A stretch of 64,000 nucleotides of DNA. Source: Dermatophagoides farinae (lineage: Eukaryota; Arthropoda; Arachnida; Sarcoptiformes; Pyroglyphidae). The first letter of the stretch is position 1, and each line of letters starts with the position of its first letter. A program made the translations under genes and the position numbers. Location: contig NC_134678.1 of assembly GCF_024713945.1 (NCBI RefSeq), positions 5,642,001 through 5,706,000 on the forward strand. The letters run 5' to 3'. Under the pieces are notes generated by a model. It was not told where the DNA came from, made no database searches, and was given only the letters and a program-made list of their open reading frames with translations. This document shows, one piece after another, positions 52,252 to 64,000 of the stretch.

Positions 52252-55200
52252 TCTTTGTGATTCTTATGAAATGTTTCATGAATATCTTGTTTTAATTAAA
52301 AACAAAAAACAAAAAACATTTTTCTACATCTTATCAACTGGTCAAGATGAAAAAAAAAGATGAACGAGATTTTTTCAGGAGGTAAAAAAAAATCATTTAT
52401 GATCATAGTTGTGAAGAGGAGGTCAAAATGTGATTACCATAATCGTCGTAAAATAATTGAATTTTTTTTTTGTTACAATTCAAATTATAAATTGAATCAT
52501 ATCACGAATTCTTTATATCACTTGTCATTCAATCATTGTGTCTTTGTGTGTGTGTGTGTGTGTGTGGTGGGAGATTAAAAATATGGCCGAAAATTTACCG
52601 GAAATTTTCTACACAATAAAAAGATAAGAACCTGATTTTTTGTTTTGCATATCGAAAATCTTTTCTTACCATAATCATAAGATATTGATCAGGCTATACT
52701 CCCATAGCTTGCTGTTGTTCGTTAAAGTTCAATGGTCTCCCGATTGGGTTTTTGATTATAGGATAAGATCTTCTTTTGATGATGATGATGATGATATAAC
52801 GTGTGTACATGTTGTTCTCACTTGCAATATTGCTGGTTTGTTTTTTTTTGGTGCCATTTAGGTGATGAGCTGTCATTTACGATTACGTTATTTCGATTGG
52901 TTTATATAATCAAATGAAACTATGTGGTTTTTTTTATAAGCAAAAAAAAACCTGATTAGTATAAAAAAACCTGGTTGTCAAAAGTTATGGTGTCAATAAT
53001 CTGTGTTAATTCAATATTCTCCATTGAATATTTTTAGTATAACTATCATCAATTTAATTAAGTTGATTTTTCCTTTCTTTTCTTCTTCTTTGGACTATTT
53101 GAATTTAGCTTATTTAAATTTAAAAAAACGACGGTATCATTGACATCGTTGTTGTTGTTGTTGTTGTGGATCTTTATTACTACCCGTTTCATGTTACCTC
53201 GACCATGGTCATATTCATCTGACACACACTAACACATTGCCATTATAATCTAATCAAAAAAAAGTGAACAAAAAATAATTTCATTTTGCAACAATTAGAT
53301 TATAGCCTTTTGAAATCTATCCATACATCGAAACCGGGATACATATTGCCCAAAAAGTGAATGTTGGAAATTTTTATGAAATTTTTTAGAAATTTTTTCT
53401 TTAAATTCAGTAGGACACCAACAACAACAATAACAAAAAAAAATTATTTCATTCTTTTGTGTTGTATTGTGTGTGTGTTTGGGATATCAATCTTCGAATG
53501 TCAAAAGGAGAATTTTTTTTCTCCTCGTCTTTTTATTATTCAGAAGAAAAAAAAATCTGTAAAAGAAAATTTTTCCAATAGAATCAACTATCTTTTGATG
53601 AAGCGACATTTTTGACACTTTATTTTTTTTCCTTTTGCAATTGATATACATTTTCCGATCGATGGATTTTACTTTTTTTTTCTTTTGTTGTTATCATTGG
53701 TCATTGGTTACCATCACCATCACCACCATCGCCACCACCACCACCATCGGGGTGTCAAGCGTGTCAAATACGTGTTTCGGTACGCTTTTTTGATGACCCA
53801 CAACTACCAATAATAAAAGCAACCAATAAGTTTGATGTGAGAAAAAAAAACTCTTTTACGAACAAAGATGACAACCAAGGTCAAACACAAGCATACACAC
53901 ACATGAATATATATAAATTCATTTTATTGTAAAGAACGGTAACAGAACATTTGGGCAAAAAAAAAAAATTAACCCGTGACCTTATTGTATTAATTCTATT
54001 CCAACAAAAAACCATTTCAAATTATATCGAATTGAAAAAAATTTAGAAAATTGATTTCTTTTCACATTTTGTAAATATGTGGTGGGTGTGCATGTTGTGA
54101 AAGAGAGATATTTTCATTGTGTATTCAAAATTTAATCGTTTGAATACACAATGAATGAAAATGGCGAATAGATGAATGATGATGATGATGATGACGATTT
54201 TTTTCCATTATTTATCATTGTAGCATTTGTATTGAAAAAATGTTTCATTTGACAAATTTTTCGATTTAGAGAATTTCAGCCAATTTTTTGGAATTTTTTT
54301 TTCGAATCAAAAAACGAAACAACAAAGGTGCGTACAGTGTATATTGATTATGGAGGTCAGAGGTTAAAACGTTTGGTCAAAATTAATGGCCATGGGACTA
54401 GGAACGAACATATACATACAAAAATACAAATAATGTAACACATCGAATCTTCAAATGCAACACACCTACAGGTAAATAAGTAATTCAAAGACTATAACAA
54501 CGAATGCCATCCATCGAGAAGAAAACAAAACAAAACAAAAAAGAATAAATTCGAAATTAAAATATTTCAATATTTTTTTTTTACTTTATTCAATCAATTT
54601 GAAAGGAAATAGGGAATTTAAGTTAAATTTATCAAACGACAAATTGTTTAGTATTGATTTTGACTTTTTTGACTGATTCGAATTCGAATTCAATCAGTCT
54701 GTTTTATTAATATAATGTAATGTGTATGTGTGTGTGTGTGTGTGTGTGGTAATTTAAATTATTTTCAATAAAAATTTTGATACATTAATTTGCACAAATA
54801 GAATGAAAAAAAAGAAAATATATAGAATTAGTTCATATATAAGAATTGAATAACACAATATTCATGGATTGAATGATATTCAAGTGAGAAAAGAAAACAC
54901 AAGAATTCGAATCAGAATCAGCAATGAATAAAAAAAAATGATGAACATGGATACTATATTCATATCATTGATATATCAGAATGTAATTAAATTCATTATG
55001 ATGATAATTATTATCATTGATTTTTTTTTAATGTCACTGAATGATTATTCTGGTCTGTGAATATATATATGGCGGGGAAGCTGATTTATTAAGTTGTGTA
55101 ATTAAATGCACGTGAAAAATCACTAGTTTAGTTTATCTTGTGTGTGTGTTTTTGCTTTTTATAATGTTCATTGACATTCGTAATCGGTTTACAAACGAGA

Positions 55201-58200
55201 AAATGAAAATGCAATTTTTTTTTTTGGAACACAGAAATCGTATTTATGATGACAAAAAAAAATGAGAAACATGGGGATTTAATCAGAAAAAAATGTACAG
55301 ATTTCTTTTTTTTTGTAAAATAATAAAATGAACAAACACAAATAAAATGAGAGGTCATGGCAAAATTTTATTTAAATTTGGACTATGTTTTTTTTAAAAA
55401 AAAACTTGAATTTGATTGCAATTCAAACAAATAAAGCGAGAAAAAAAATAAATGTGTCAAATGTTTTTTATTTCATTTTTAGGTTTAGGCAAATATATAA
55501 ATAATAATATCCATCAGTGTTCTATATATGATGATTGATTCCAAACGTGTGTGTAATTATATAACCAAATCGAATATTTGATTCTGTTCAATTATGGAGA
55601 CATTAATGACAATTAGGCAACATTGAAGGTATTCAATTTCTTTCAAATGAAAAAACAAATAGGCATCATTTACATTTATCATCTTCAATTGAGAATTTAA
55701 TTAAAATCAAAGTCTCCACAAAGTTTATGAGTATGTATGTGTGTGTGTGTATCAATGTATCAATCAATCAATGGCAATTTCATCAAACTCTATCAAATTA
55801 GAAGGCATGGATTTGACAAAAAAAAAACAAAAATTTTGGAAATTCAAATCCACACATACTTTTATGAATAGATTCGAAATATTGCAAATATTAAAAATGA
55901 GATCTGAAAAAAAAGAAGAAAAAATTCACAGACAATTCAGTTTTTGTTGAGAAAAAAAAGTGGGAAACGTGATGAAAGAGGATATATTTTTTTTCCAAAA
56001 AAAAAATTAAATGTGAAGCGTGTTCTTTAATAATAATAACAACAACAACAACAACAACGATAATTGAAGGGTTCATTAAATTTTAATGATTGTTTTGTTG
56101 TTGTTGTTGTTGTTGTTGCGTCGACATTTTTTTTAGACAAATAACCAAAGAATGTAACTATATTTGTTTTAAATGTGTTGATGATTGTGTTTCAATATTG
56201 TGCGATTATGTCATCATTATGTGTATGTGTGTGTGTGTGTGTTTGTTTGTTTGTGTTTCATAGGCCCAATATGGCAGAATCTATAATAATAATAATTTTG
56301 TTTTGAATGATGAAAGAAAGAAATAGAAAAATATAGAGAAAAGATAATAACTGGATGATAATAAAGATAGGCGGAACACTTTTTTTTGAGATTAATTGAA
56401 ATTTTTCTTTTTTTTTTGTTGCTGGAAGATGGACGAATAGGATTAACAAAATGATTGACCATTAAAATGTGTGAATTGTAATTATGAAAAAATTCATTAT
56501 TATTTCAATGAAAACAGAAAAAAAATGTTGAATGTTTTATAATGAACGCTAGAATTTGATTGTTTGTAAATATATAATAAGGGATTTATAATTAAAAAAA
56601 AACTGACTGAATTGAATTACACAAAAATTCTCTATACAACTATCTCTTTGCTGTCACGGATTGATTTTTGTTGTTGTTGTTGTTGTTGTTACTGCTGCTG
56701 CTGTTGTTGTTGTTGTTGTAGGATGTTAGATCGTATCACAAGTTTCTCTCAGATGTTTTTTTTTTTTGGTTTGGTTTGGTTTGGATAATTCTTTGATTTT
56801 TTCAAGGATAACCTAATATTAATAATGTGCTAAGTCCACAAATGTTTTATTTTGTTGGGGCACTTTTTTTTTCTTGGACAGAATTTCTTTATCCACACTC
56901 ACACACACACACAGACACACACACAGATACATAAACACAAACTGAATGAATCTAAATGGCTGGAATGTGAATGTAATGTAATAAGGACTATTGCAAAAAA
57001 AAATTTTTTGTTTTGTTTTGTTAGTATCGAGAGATGATGGATTGAATTTTTTTTTTTTTTTTTACTTCGACGTTTTTGATACAATGTCAACTTGTTGAGC
57101 ATAATTTTGTTTGCTGGCATGTGTCACAGATAGAAAAAAAAAACGGATAAGAAATTTAATTTGATGATCATAGCTCATTGAATGAATTTTTTTTTTTTTT
57201 TTTTGGATATTTTCATAGTATAGTCTGTGTGTTTGTATGTTTATGTATGGTCGAATTTTGATGCTGTGTTGATATGAATGATGGAAAAAAATTAATTAAA
57301 CAATATTTGAAGTGATAATAATAAGCGTAATTTTTTTTTTCATCTCTTTCTCTCTCATTGTTTGATTATCATCATCATCATCATCATCATACATTCACAT
57401 TGAGAATAAAAAAAAACAAAATATCAATTCAAACATGAATCAATACATATATATAGCTATGTATGTTGTGTATGTTTTATAATGCAAATCAAGTGTAACC
57501 ATTGATTGATAATGAATGAATGAATCAAATATTTAAATCATATAATAGTATAATAATAATAATAATAATCGATTATCAAGTTAGCAAATTAGCAAAAAGT
57601 TGATCGTGCATGTTCGTATTATATATTGTATTAATTATGATCAAATAATAATAATAATGAATAAAAAATATGTTTTTTTTTCTTTCTTTCGATTACAGAA
57701 TACGAAATAATTTATTGGTATTAAATAATTGATTGATTGATGACAAATACGAATGTGAATAAAAATTGAAAAATTTGTCGTTGTTGTTGTTGTTGTTGTT
57801 GTTCCAAGACATTAAAATGTTTAGCAGCGTATGACGAATATCAGATTGATTGAAGATCATATTAGTTTTAACAAACAAAAAAATGATTTTTTTTTTGAAT
57901 GAAACAAATAATTGTTCATGTCTTTGTCTGCGTGTGTGTGTGCGTCTGTATGTATTTTGTGAAGAGGAAAAGATCAAAAAAAAAAGAATTTTCATTTCAG
58001 TTGTTGCAACTAAAAAATAATTTTCTCTTTTTGTTGAATATAAATTGGTAAAAACAAAAAAAAAATTTGAGAATTTAAACACGAAATTTTTTATAGATAA
58101 AAGATAATCACATCACTCATCACTTTTGAAAATGATGATGATAAGTGTGATAAACAACTTGAATGTGGTGTGTGTTGTTTAAATAATTGTTTCTGTTTAA

Positions 58201-60372
58201 GAAAGTCGGGAATTTCTTTGTTTTTTTATTTGGAACACCGAGAAAGCGACACACACAATTCATATATTCATATATTCTCACAACCACACGGAATACACAT
58301 ACAGGCACACGCTTATCGATAAGATGTGTGTGTAAATGTGGTGCGTGAGCAAAAGAGAGCGGGAGAGAGAGAAATAGAAGATAATAATATAGCGGTGGTA
58401 ATTATCAGGTATTTTTTGCCACTAATTTTGATTACATGATATACAATGATTTTACGAATTAAATGATTAAATATAGGTAATTAATTTTAAAATGGAGAGA
58501 ATTTTTTTTTGTCACAAAAGAGAAAGAAATGTTTAAGTAAAATTTGGCTGGCGTAAGTAGAGCTCATTATTATTATAACGATAAAGAAAAGAGAATTTCC
58601 AAAAAAAAAAGAAAAGAAAACAGAAATTTGAATGTTCGTAGGCAGGGAAATGTAGTGTTTATCAATATTGAATGGATTAACAGAAAAAAGATTGCTAATT
58701 CATGAGTTTGTTTTCCAACTGGTGGACCCAAATGGAATTTTTTTTTGAAAAAGAAAGAGATATCAAAAGAATTTTTTTTTGTTTGAAATACAAATGAAAA
58801 TTTTGATTGTACAAGTCTGCAACTTGACTGTGTGTATGTGTGTGTGTGTTTGTGTGTTGAAATTTTCATCATTGTTTAGGGTAATTGGAAAGTGTTCAAT
58901 GAGAGGTTTGTGGATGTTTTTATGTTGGTATGTGTATTAGTGTGTATGATGATTCAAATGAAATTCTTGTATGATTCACACGAAAAAAATTATCACCCAT
59001 TATAATCAATGAAAAGAGAATTTGAATTCAGATTCAACATCAACATAATTATATCCACATTCGATGATAAGTTCAGATGCAGATCAAATTATTTGGCTAG
59101 CTGAGCACATAGAAAAAGAGAGAATGTTGCAGAAAATGAATGAGGGGGCCAGATTCATCATTCACGTGATTAAGATCAAGATCAAATTTGGCAATTTTGG
59201 CAAAAATAAAATAACAAATGAAAAGGAAATTCTGCTGAATTTGACGAATAAAAGCGAGAATTAAAAGCATCCAATGTGTTTATACTTGTGTGTATGTGTT
59301 GACAAGATCGATAAAAAGACCTGTTTGAATGAGAAAAAGATTGTTGAAAAATTGGTTGAAAAGACAATAATAAATCACTTACTTGAAAGCGTTGACTTTG
59401 ACCGAATATTATGGTTAGTGAATGTGTGAATATAATTCATGTCTGTAAATGTTCAAGTGTGTATAGGGGCAATAATTAATGAATAATTGATTGACTGAGG
59501 GTTTTTTTGTTTAAAAGAATAAAATAATTGAAGAAATAATAAAAGTGAGAAAGAGAGAATAATAAACAATCAAAACACAGAAATCAAGCAAGAGCTAAAT
59601 AATAAATGATCGAGATTTGAATAGATTTGTTTGATAGTATCATCATCATTGGCTTTTTTTTGTCTGTATGTAGGCAAGCGTGGGTGTGTGTGTGATATAT
59701 AAAATTAACAAAATACTTGTCGTTCTTACACGTATTTTTGTGGTTCTGGTGGTGTGTAATGGTGGGGAAAGTGTTTAATATTATCCGAAAGATGAAAACA
59801 AAGAGAAAGAGAAATATCGATACGTCATTTATACGAAAAGGTAATTGATAATAATATAATTAATGAGTGTGAATGACAAGATAATGCACGAGTGACGAAT
59901 CGACAAATGATTCGCAGAGATTATTTGAATGTAACACATTGTGCTGATTTGTTGATAATCATCATTTTTTTCAGAAATATAACAAGGAAACATTTTCGTT
60001 TGTCTGAGGTCAAATTTTGAATCATCATCATAATCATGACAAATCCAACAAGTAGAGACAACTTTGGAATCGATATCATTACCAGTGGCGAATTTCGTTA
60101 ACTGGTGAAATCGATATTATAAGGACGAATGAAAGAGCAATTCTTTGTAGTAGATTGATACACATCACAATTGAAATTGAGAGAGAGAGAGAAAGGAGAA
60201 AGAGAGCCAAAAATGAAGTGAATAAAAGGAATATTTCGCAAAGCTTGATTATGAAAAATTGATACGATGAGATAAATGAAGTTGGTTTCTTCCTCGATCG
60301 ACATGAATATTCAAACATTCATTGAGAATATATATGTGGGTAATTATGTCTAAAATTATTAATTGATTTAAA
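49592..60372. other. gene-poor region between RGM and GW182
   Basis: 10.8 kb in which no coding gene could be supported. The left end should hold the RGM 5' UTR and promoter. The right part (about 54.7-60.4 kb) has more G than C on the plus strand for kilobases (hand count for 59101-59880 about 170 G to 75 C), which fits a long 3' UTR of GW182 on the minus strand. Repeats include a (TC)n at 52206-52248, (GT)n near 54725-54748 and (TTG)n/(CTG)n near 56669-56719. Confidence 0.5.
52206..52248. repeat. (TC)n microsatellite
   Basis: 43 bp of uninterrupted CT/TC dinucleotides, the longest perfect dinucleotide run I saw in the window. Confidence 0.97.
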
Positions 60373-63300
60373 TTAATTATTCTCACCGGCCAACAGATCG
60401 TTAGGCAAGAAACTTTGAATTGTTGGTGTTTGACGATCATTAGTGCCAGCTTGATTGGAAGTGAATCCGCCTGTACTCCAAAGACTGGCACCAGTTGGAC
60501 CTAATCCCAATGTTGAATTGGAACCAGTGCTCATATCACTCCATCCACTCATCATAGCAGGATTGCCAACAATAGGTGCCGTATTCCAGCCACCGCCGAT
60601 GCTGTGTTCAGCACCAAGCTTAGAATTACCATTGAATTGATTCTGATGGTGACCGAATGGAAGCGAATTAGGCGTTGAAGAATGAGAGGAATGAGTTGCA
60701 CCAGCACCATAAGGCAATGAATTTTGGTGATTGGTTTGCGATGAGGAAGCAGCATTATTGCCATAAGACGATGAAGATGACGTTTGGACAGCACTAACAC
60801 CAACACCACGTTGTGCAGCTGCTGATACAGAATTTGAATGATATGACTGGATTTGTTGTGGTCCGCCACAACCAGCAGTTACCACTGTGTGACTAGCATT
60901 TGTTCCATTTGACCAGGTTGCAACTGAAGCAGTAAGAGAATTCGATAGTTGGTTAGCTGTGGTAGTGACACCCCCAAGGGTCAAATATTGTTGAATTTCG
61001 TTATCAGTCGGAAAATCTGCAATGATTGTTGTATTGCCAAGAACACAATTGTTCAAAGCTGATTGAGCCTTGATAGCTTGATCGCGATGTGAATATCGTA
61101 CAATGGCTACGCCATGATTCAACACCATATGGAAAAGACTCAATGGACCATGCTGAAGACAGAGGGTTTTTAATGTAGAGCCATCAATCTGAAAAATTTA
61201 AAATAAATTATAGCTAAAGGCTCTACATTGTGTTTGAATTCAATTCAACCTGAGCGGTAAGATTACGCAAGCGTAAATATTCTGATGATCCGGATGATGG
61301 ACTACTGGTAGTGAGGCCCGAAGAATTCCAAACACTTCCTGAATTTGTTGAAACAGGATTTTGCTGATTCATTTTTCCGGATAATCCTGGAGGGGGACGC
61401 GGTTTATTGGCATTAGGCTGTCCGCCGGCTGTATGATTATCACCACCAGAAGCATGATTACTCCACAATGACTCAGAATTCAAATTATATTCTGGAGCAT
61501 TGCTATTTAACCAACCTCCAGATTTTTTCTGTGAGCCACCACTGTGCTGTGAAGTGATTTTATCACCAGAACCAAACATATTTTGTGTTGCAGAGGCAGG
61601 CATAGGGTTGTAAGCCCATGTATTACTATGTGGCGAGGGGTTCGAGAATGTACCACCAAAAGAATCAGTTTGTGTATTCAATAAACCAGGTTTTTGATTT
61701 GCAGTACCACCAGTAGTTGATGAAGCAGATGACCACGAGAATGGATCCTTTTGACTAAATGTGTTCAATAATGAATTAGGAGATCGTGAATCCAAAGATG
61801 ATACTGCGGTAACATCAATATCAACAGCTGATTTAGAACCAGTTTTCCATGGTTTGGTTTGGTAATAGCCATCAAAACGTTCAGAGAACGAATCTGAAAC
61901 ATCATAATCAACGATTCCACCTAATGGCGCAGGAAGTTCGTTTGAACTTTTATCAGTTCCCCAAGTAACTTCTTCAGAAGCAAATCCTGTCCAATTGTTA
62001 GAATTTGAGGCATGTGAATTTTGCTTAGATAGTGGTCCAGGTGCGCGAACAAAATCATTATTATTTGAAGATCGATCATCCTGTTTATATGGATTCTTCC
62101 AAGTGCCCAACTTGCTACCACCAACATGTGAAGGATTTTGCACAAATGAATCAAAGGCAAGATCATTGGTATTGGGATTCTGATTACCAGGATTTTGCTT
62201 GGCAAAAAAATCCGACACTTTTGGTGGAGTTGGAGCAGCAGATGGTGGCATACCAGGCACACGACCACCAGAATTAGGTGGCATCATCATGAATGGAGAA
62301 TTGCTGGTCGTAGAATTGTGACCTTGAATTTGATTTTGAAGATTGCATATCATCTGCTTAATTTGTTGAATCTTATTTTGTGATGCAGCATCACGCGATG
62401 GCTGGATAGTGCGCAATAATTTAAGCTGAGACAAAAGTTCATTCAATATTTCAAGATTGTGCTGTGACATTGGTTGGTTGAGAATCTGAATGATAATAAC
62501 AAAAATGTAGAATTCTATTTCTACTATATGAAAAACTGTAAAACATACCTGTGCATTGAGAAAGCCAGCATTGATAGCCAGGCGAATCAATTCAACCATT
62601 TGACGATTGGGGAATGATGAAATGTTTACATTGCTAGTGTTTGTATTTTGGTTAATACTGCCATTACCACCAGGACCTGAACCAGGAATGGCAGCAGCTT
62701 GTTGAGCATTGAATATATTCGAACGCATATTACGATTATCGTTTGTTAAGGCACGTCGATTCATATCATCATTTAGCTCTTCTACAAATGTAAATTTTAG
62801 ATTTTTCTAAACTATATATCTATACTTTAATTAATTTGAATTAATAACTTACTTAAAGCTTCATCGAAACGCATCTGATTATTTCGCAATGCGTTTTCGA
62901 TATCTTCCTTCTGTGGTAAATAAAAGATTGGCATCAGATTATATAATTAGATTAGATAGGTCATCAATCAAATACCTTAAAGCCCATGTTTTGTAAGGTT
63001 TTAAATTGAGTACTTGAATGAATTTCACGAGATAATTTTTGGCTGTTCATGAGACTGCCCCCAGAAGCGCCAACTATTCGATTTTGTAACAAAGGATTAG
63101 GTGCTGTCCAATGGCCAGTGTCGATTGATGCCGAAGGATGATCCATCCAATTTGATGAACTGGAAGGAAGGCCAGCCATCGAACCTGTTCCACCAGGTCC
63201 TGTTTTCGGATTATTTGGTTTATTGATATCATTTGCAGGCCAAAGTAGACTAGAACTAGAAGGCGAGTCCGAAAGCCATGATGATGTCTGGCCATTAACT

Positions 63301-64000
63301 TTGGCAGATGAATCGGCGGCAGTTTCAATTGTATTCCACAATGGCGATTTACGCTGTTGAGTAGTATCGGACGCCCATGGCGTCGAACGATTTGTCATTG
63401 TCATTTGTTGATTAGGCTTTTGTTGTTGCAGGATTTGATGACTATTGCTAACACCATTGGATATGCTACCAATAATACTACCGTTAGTTGGATTTAAATT
63501 CATTGTACCTTTGTTCCATCCATTAGAGCCATTTTTGTTTTGGTTGGACATAGCTGATTGAATATCCAAGAATTAGACATTTGAATAAATAAGATGCTTT
63601 ACTCACAATTATTGCCACCGAATTTGGTATCTTTCCAATTACAAATCGGCTGTTTTCCTTGACGAATGGTGCTACTCCACAAAGCAGTACCATCATCAAC
63701 AGGGCCTCCTCTTTGCGAATCTATGGATTCTTTATCCCAACCAGATTCTTTTTTGCATGAAGATGGATCGGAATTCCAAGTGCCAAAACTACTGTCAGTA
63801 GCGATTCGTTCCCAATTCTGTTCCGACTGGTCAGCATTATCAAATGAGCCCCATGGTTTACGGGGAACGTTTTTCGTTGAGTCGAAACTTTTTGTTTCAT
63901 TGGTTTGATTCCAACCGGGGTTTGAACCGGAATCGTATGATGGCGTTTGATTTGTGTTCTGGCTTGGCAATATTGGTCCATTCGTAGATGACCAATTAAT
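60373..64000 (-). CDS. gw: GW182 / TNRC6 (gawky), 5' end off window
   Basis: Cytoplasmic scaffold that binds Argonaute through Trp motifs and recruits PABP and CCR4-NOT deadenylases for miRNA silencing. Six exons: 63607-64000 (open to the edge), 62976-63553, 62853-62910, 62549-62781, 61250-62485 and 60373-61188. Introns are 53, 65, 71, 63 and 61 bp and all phases agree, giving 1104 visible residues. GW/WG repeats (NPGWNQ, NGWNKG, PWGSF, PLWNT) fill about 1-310. A UBA-like domain lies at about 315-345 ([20 protein letters not shown]). A Gln/Leu-rich helix covers about 422-475. The silencing region has [10 protein letters not shown] and the PABP-linked P-GL motif (PRPPPGL). The RRM at about 822-905 has [19 protein letters not shown] and [13 protein letters not shown]. 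The tail has Trp motifs and ends [13 protein letters not shown]. No canonical PAM2 was recognised. A GTGAGA just before the stop could be an alternative donor. Confidence 0.93.

Noticed and set aside
59064-59264. Plus-strand 66-codon frame with ordinary composition
   Set aside because: Lies in the strand-biased non-coding region antisense to GW182, shows no domain or splice signals, and fits chance in purine-rich DNA.
60249-60372. Possible additional GW182 exon after a GTGAGA donor at the end of the coding region (acceptor ATTTTAG at about 60350)
   Set aside because: The unspliced end [13 protein letters not shown] already looks like a family carboxy terminus, and the alternative exon encodes no recognisable sequence.
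1-64000. Search for bacterial-type systems, CRISPR arrays, viral or transposon open frames, tRNA and rRNA genes
   Set aside because: None seen. Sequence style, introns and gene content are nuclear eukaryotic, and no terminal repeats or transposase/reverse transcriptase motifs were recognised by eye.

Overview
This is a eukaryotic, AT-rich window that most resembles an astigmatan (dust- or scab-type) mite. The signs are very short introns (52-74 bp in most genes), GT-AG splicing, arthropod nuclear-receptor and GW182 genes, and non-coding DNA full of (CA)n, (GA)n, (ATC)n, (CAA)n and poly-A/T tracts. Species-level placement is inference. I see no prokaryotic system, CRISPR array, tRNA, rRNA or intact transposon.

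Left half (1 to about 37.7 kb): one large gene on the minus strand, the ecdysone-inducible nuclear receptor E75. Two exons encode the complete two-zinc-finger DNA-binding domain (7920-8008 and 4850-4994). Two alternative upstream coding exons (33659-34229 and 8173-8500) both end in phase 1 and can each splice to zinc finger 1. The ligand/heme-binding domain lies off the left edge. The introns hold microsatellites and, at 18.6-19.4 kb, a dense cluster of nuclear-receptor half-sites.

Right-centre (37.7-49.6 kb): a compact gene block. In order: an arylsulfatase B-like gene (minus, with an apparent one-base frameshift near its 3' end); mRpL42 (plus, head-to-head with the sulfatase and tail-to-tail with the next gene); the splicing factor CWC22/nucampholin (minus); hyccin/FAM126 (minus); and a repulsive guidance molecule (RGM; minus) carrying an unusual acidic/basic insertion.

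49.6-60.4 kb has no recognisable coding gene. Its right part has strong strand-biased G/C content that would fit a long 3' untranslated region of the next gene.

Right edge (60.4-64 kb): the 3' two-thirds or so of the miRNA effector GW182/TNRC6 (gawky; minus), with GW repeats, a UBA-like domain, a Gln-rich helix, the silencing domain and the RRM. Its 5' end runs off the window.

The genes are functionally unrelated: hormone response, lysosomal sulfate hydrolysis, mitochondrial translation, splicing, PI4P synthesis, BMP/neogenin signalling and miRNA silencing. They are neighbours rather than a pathway. Exon joins were read by eye and are not supported by transcript data.
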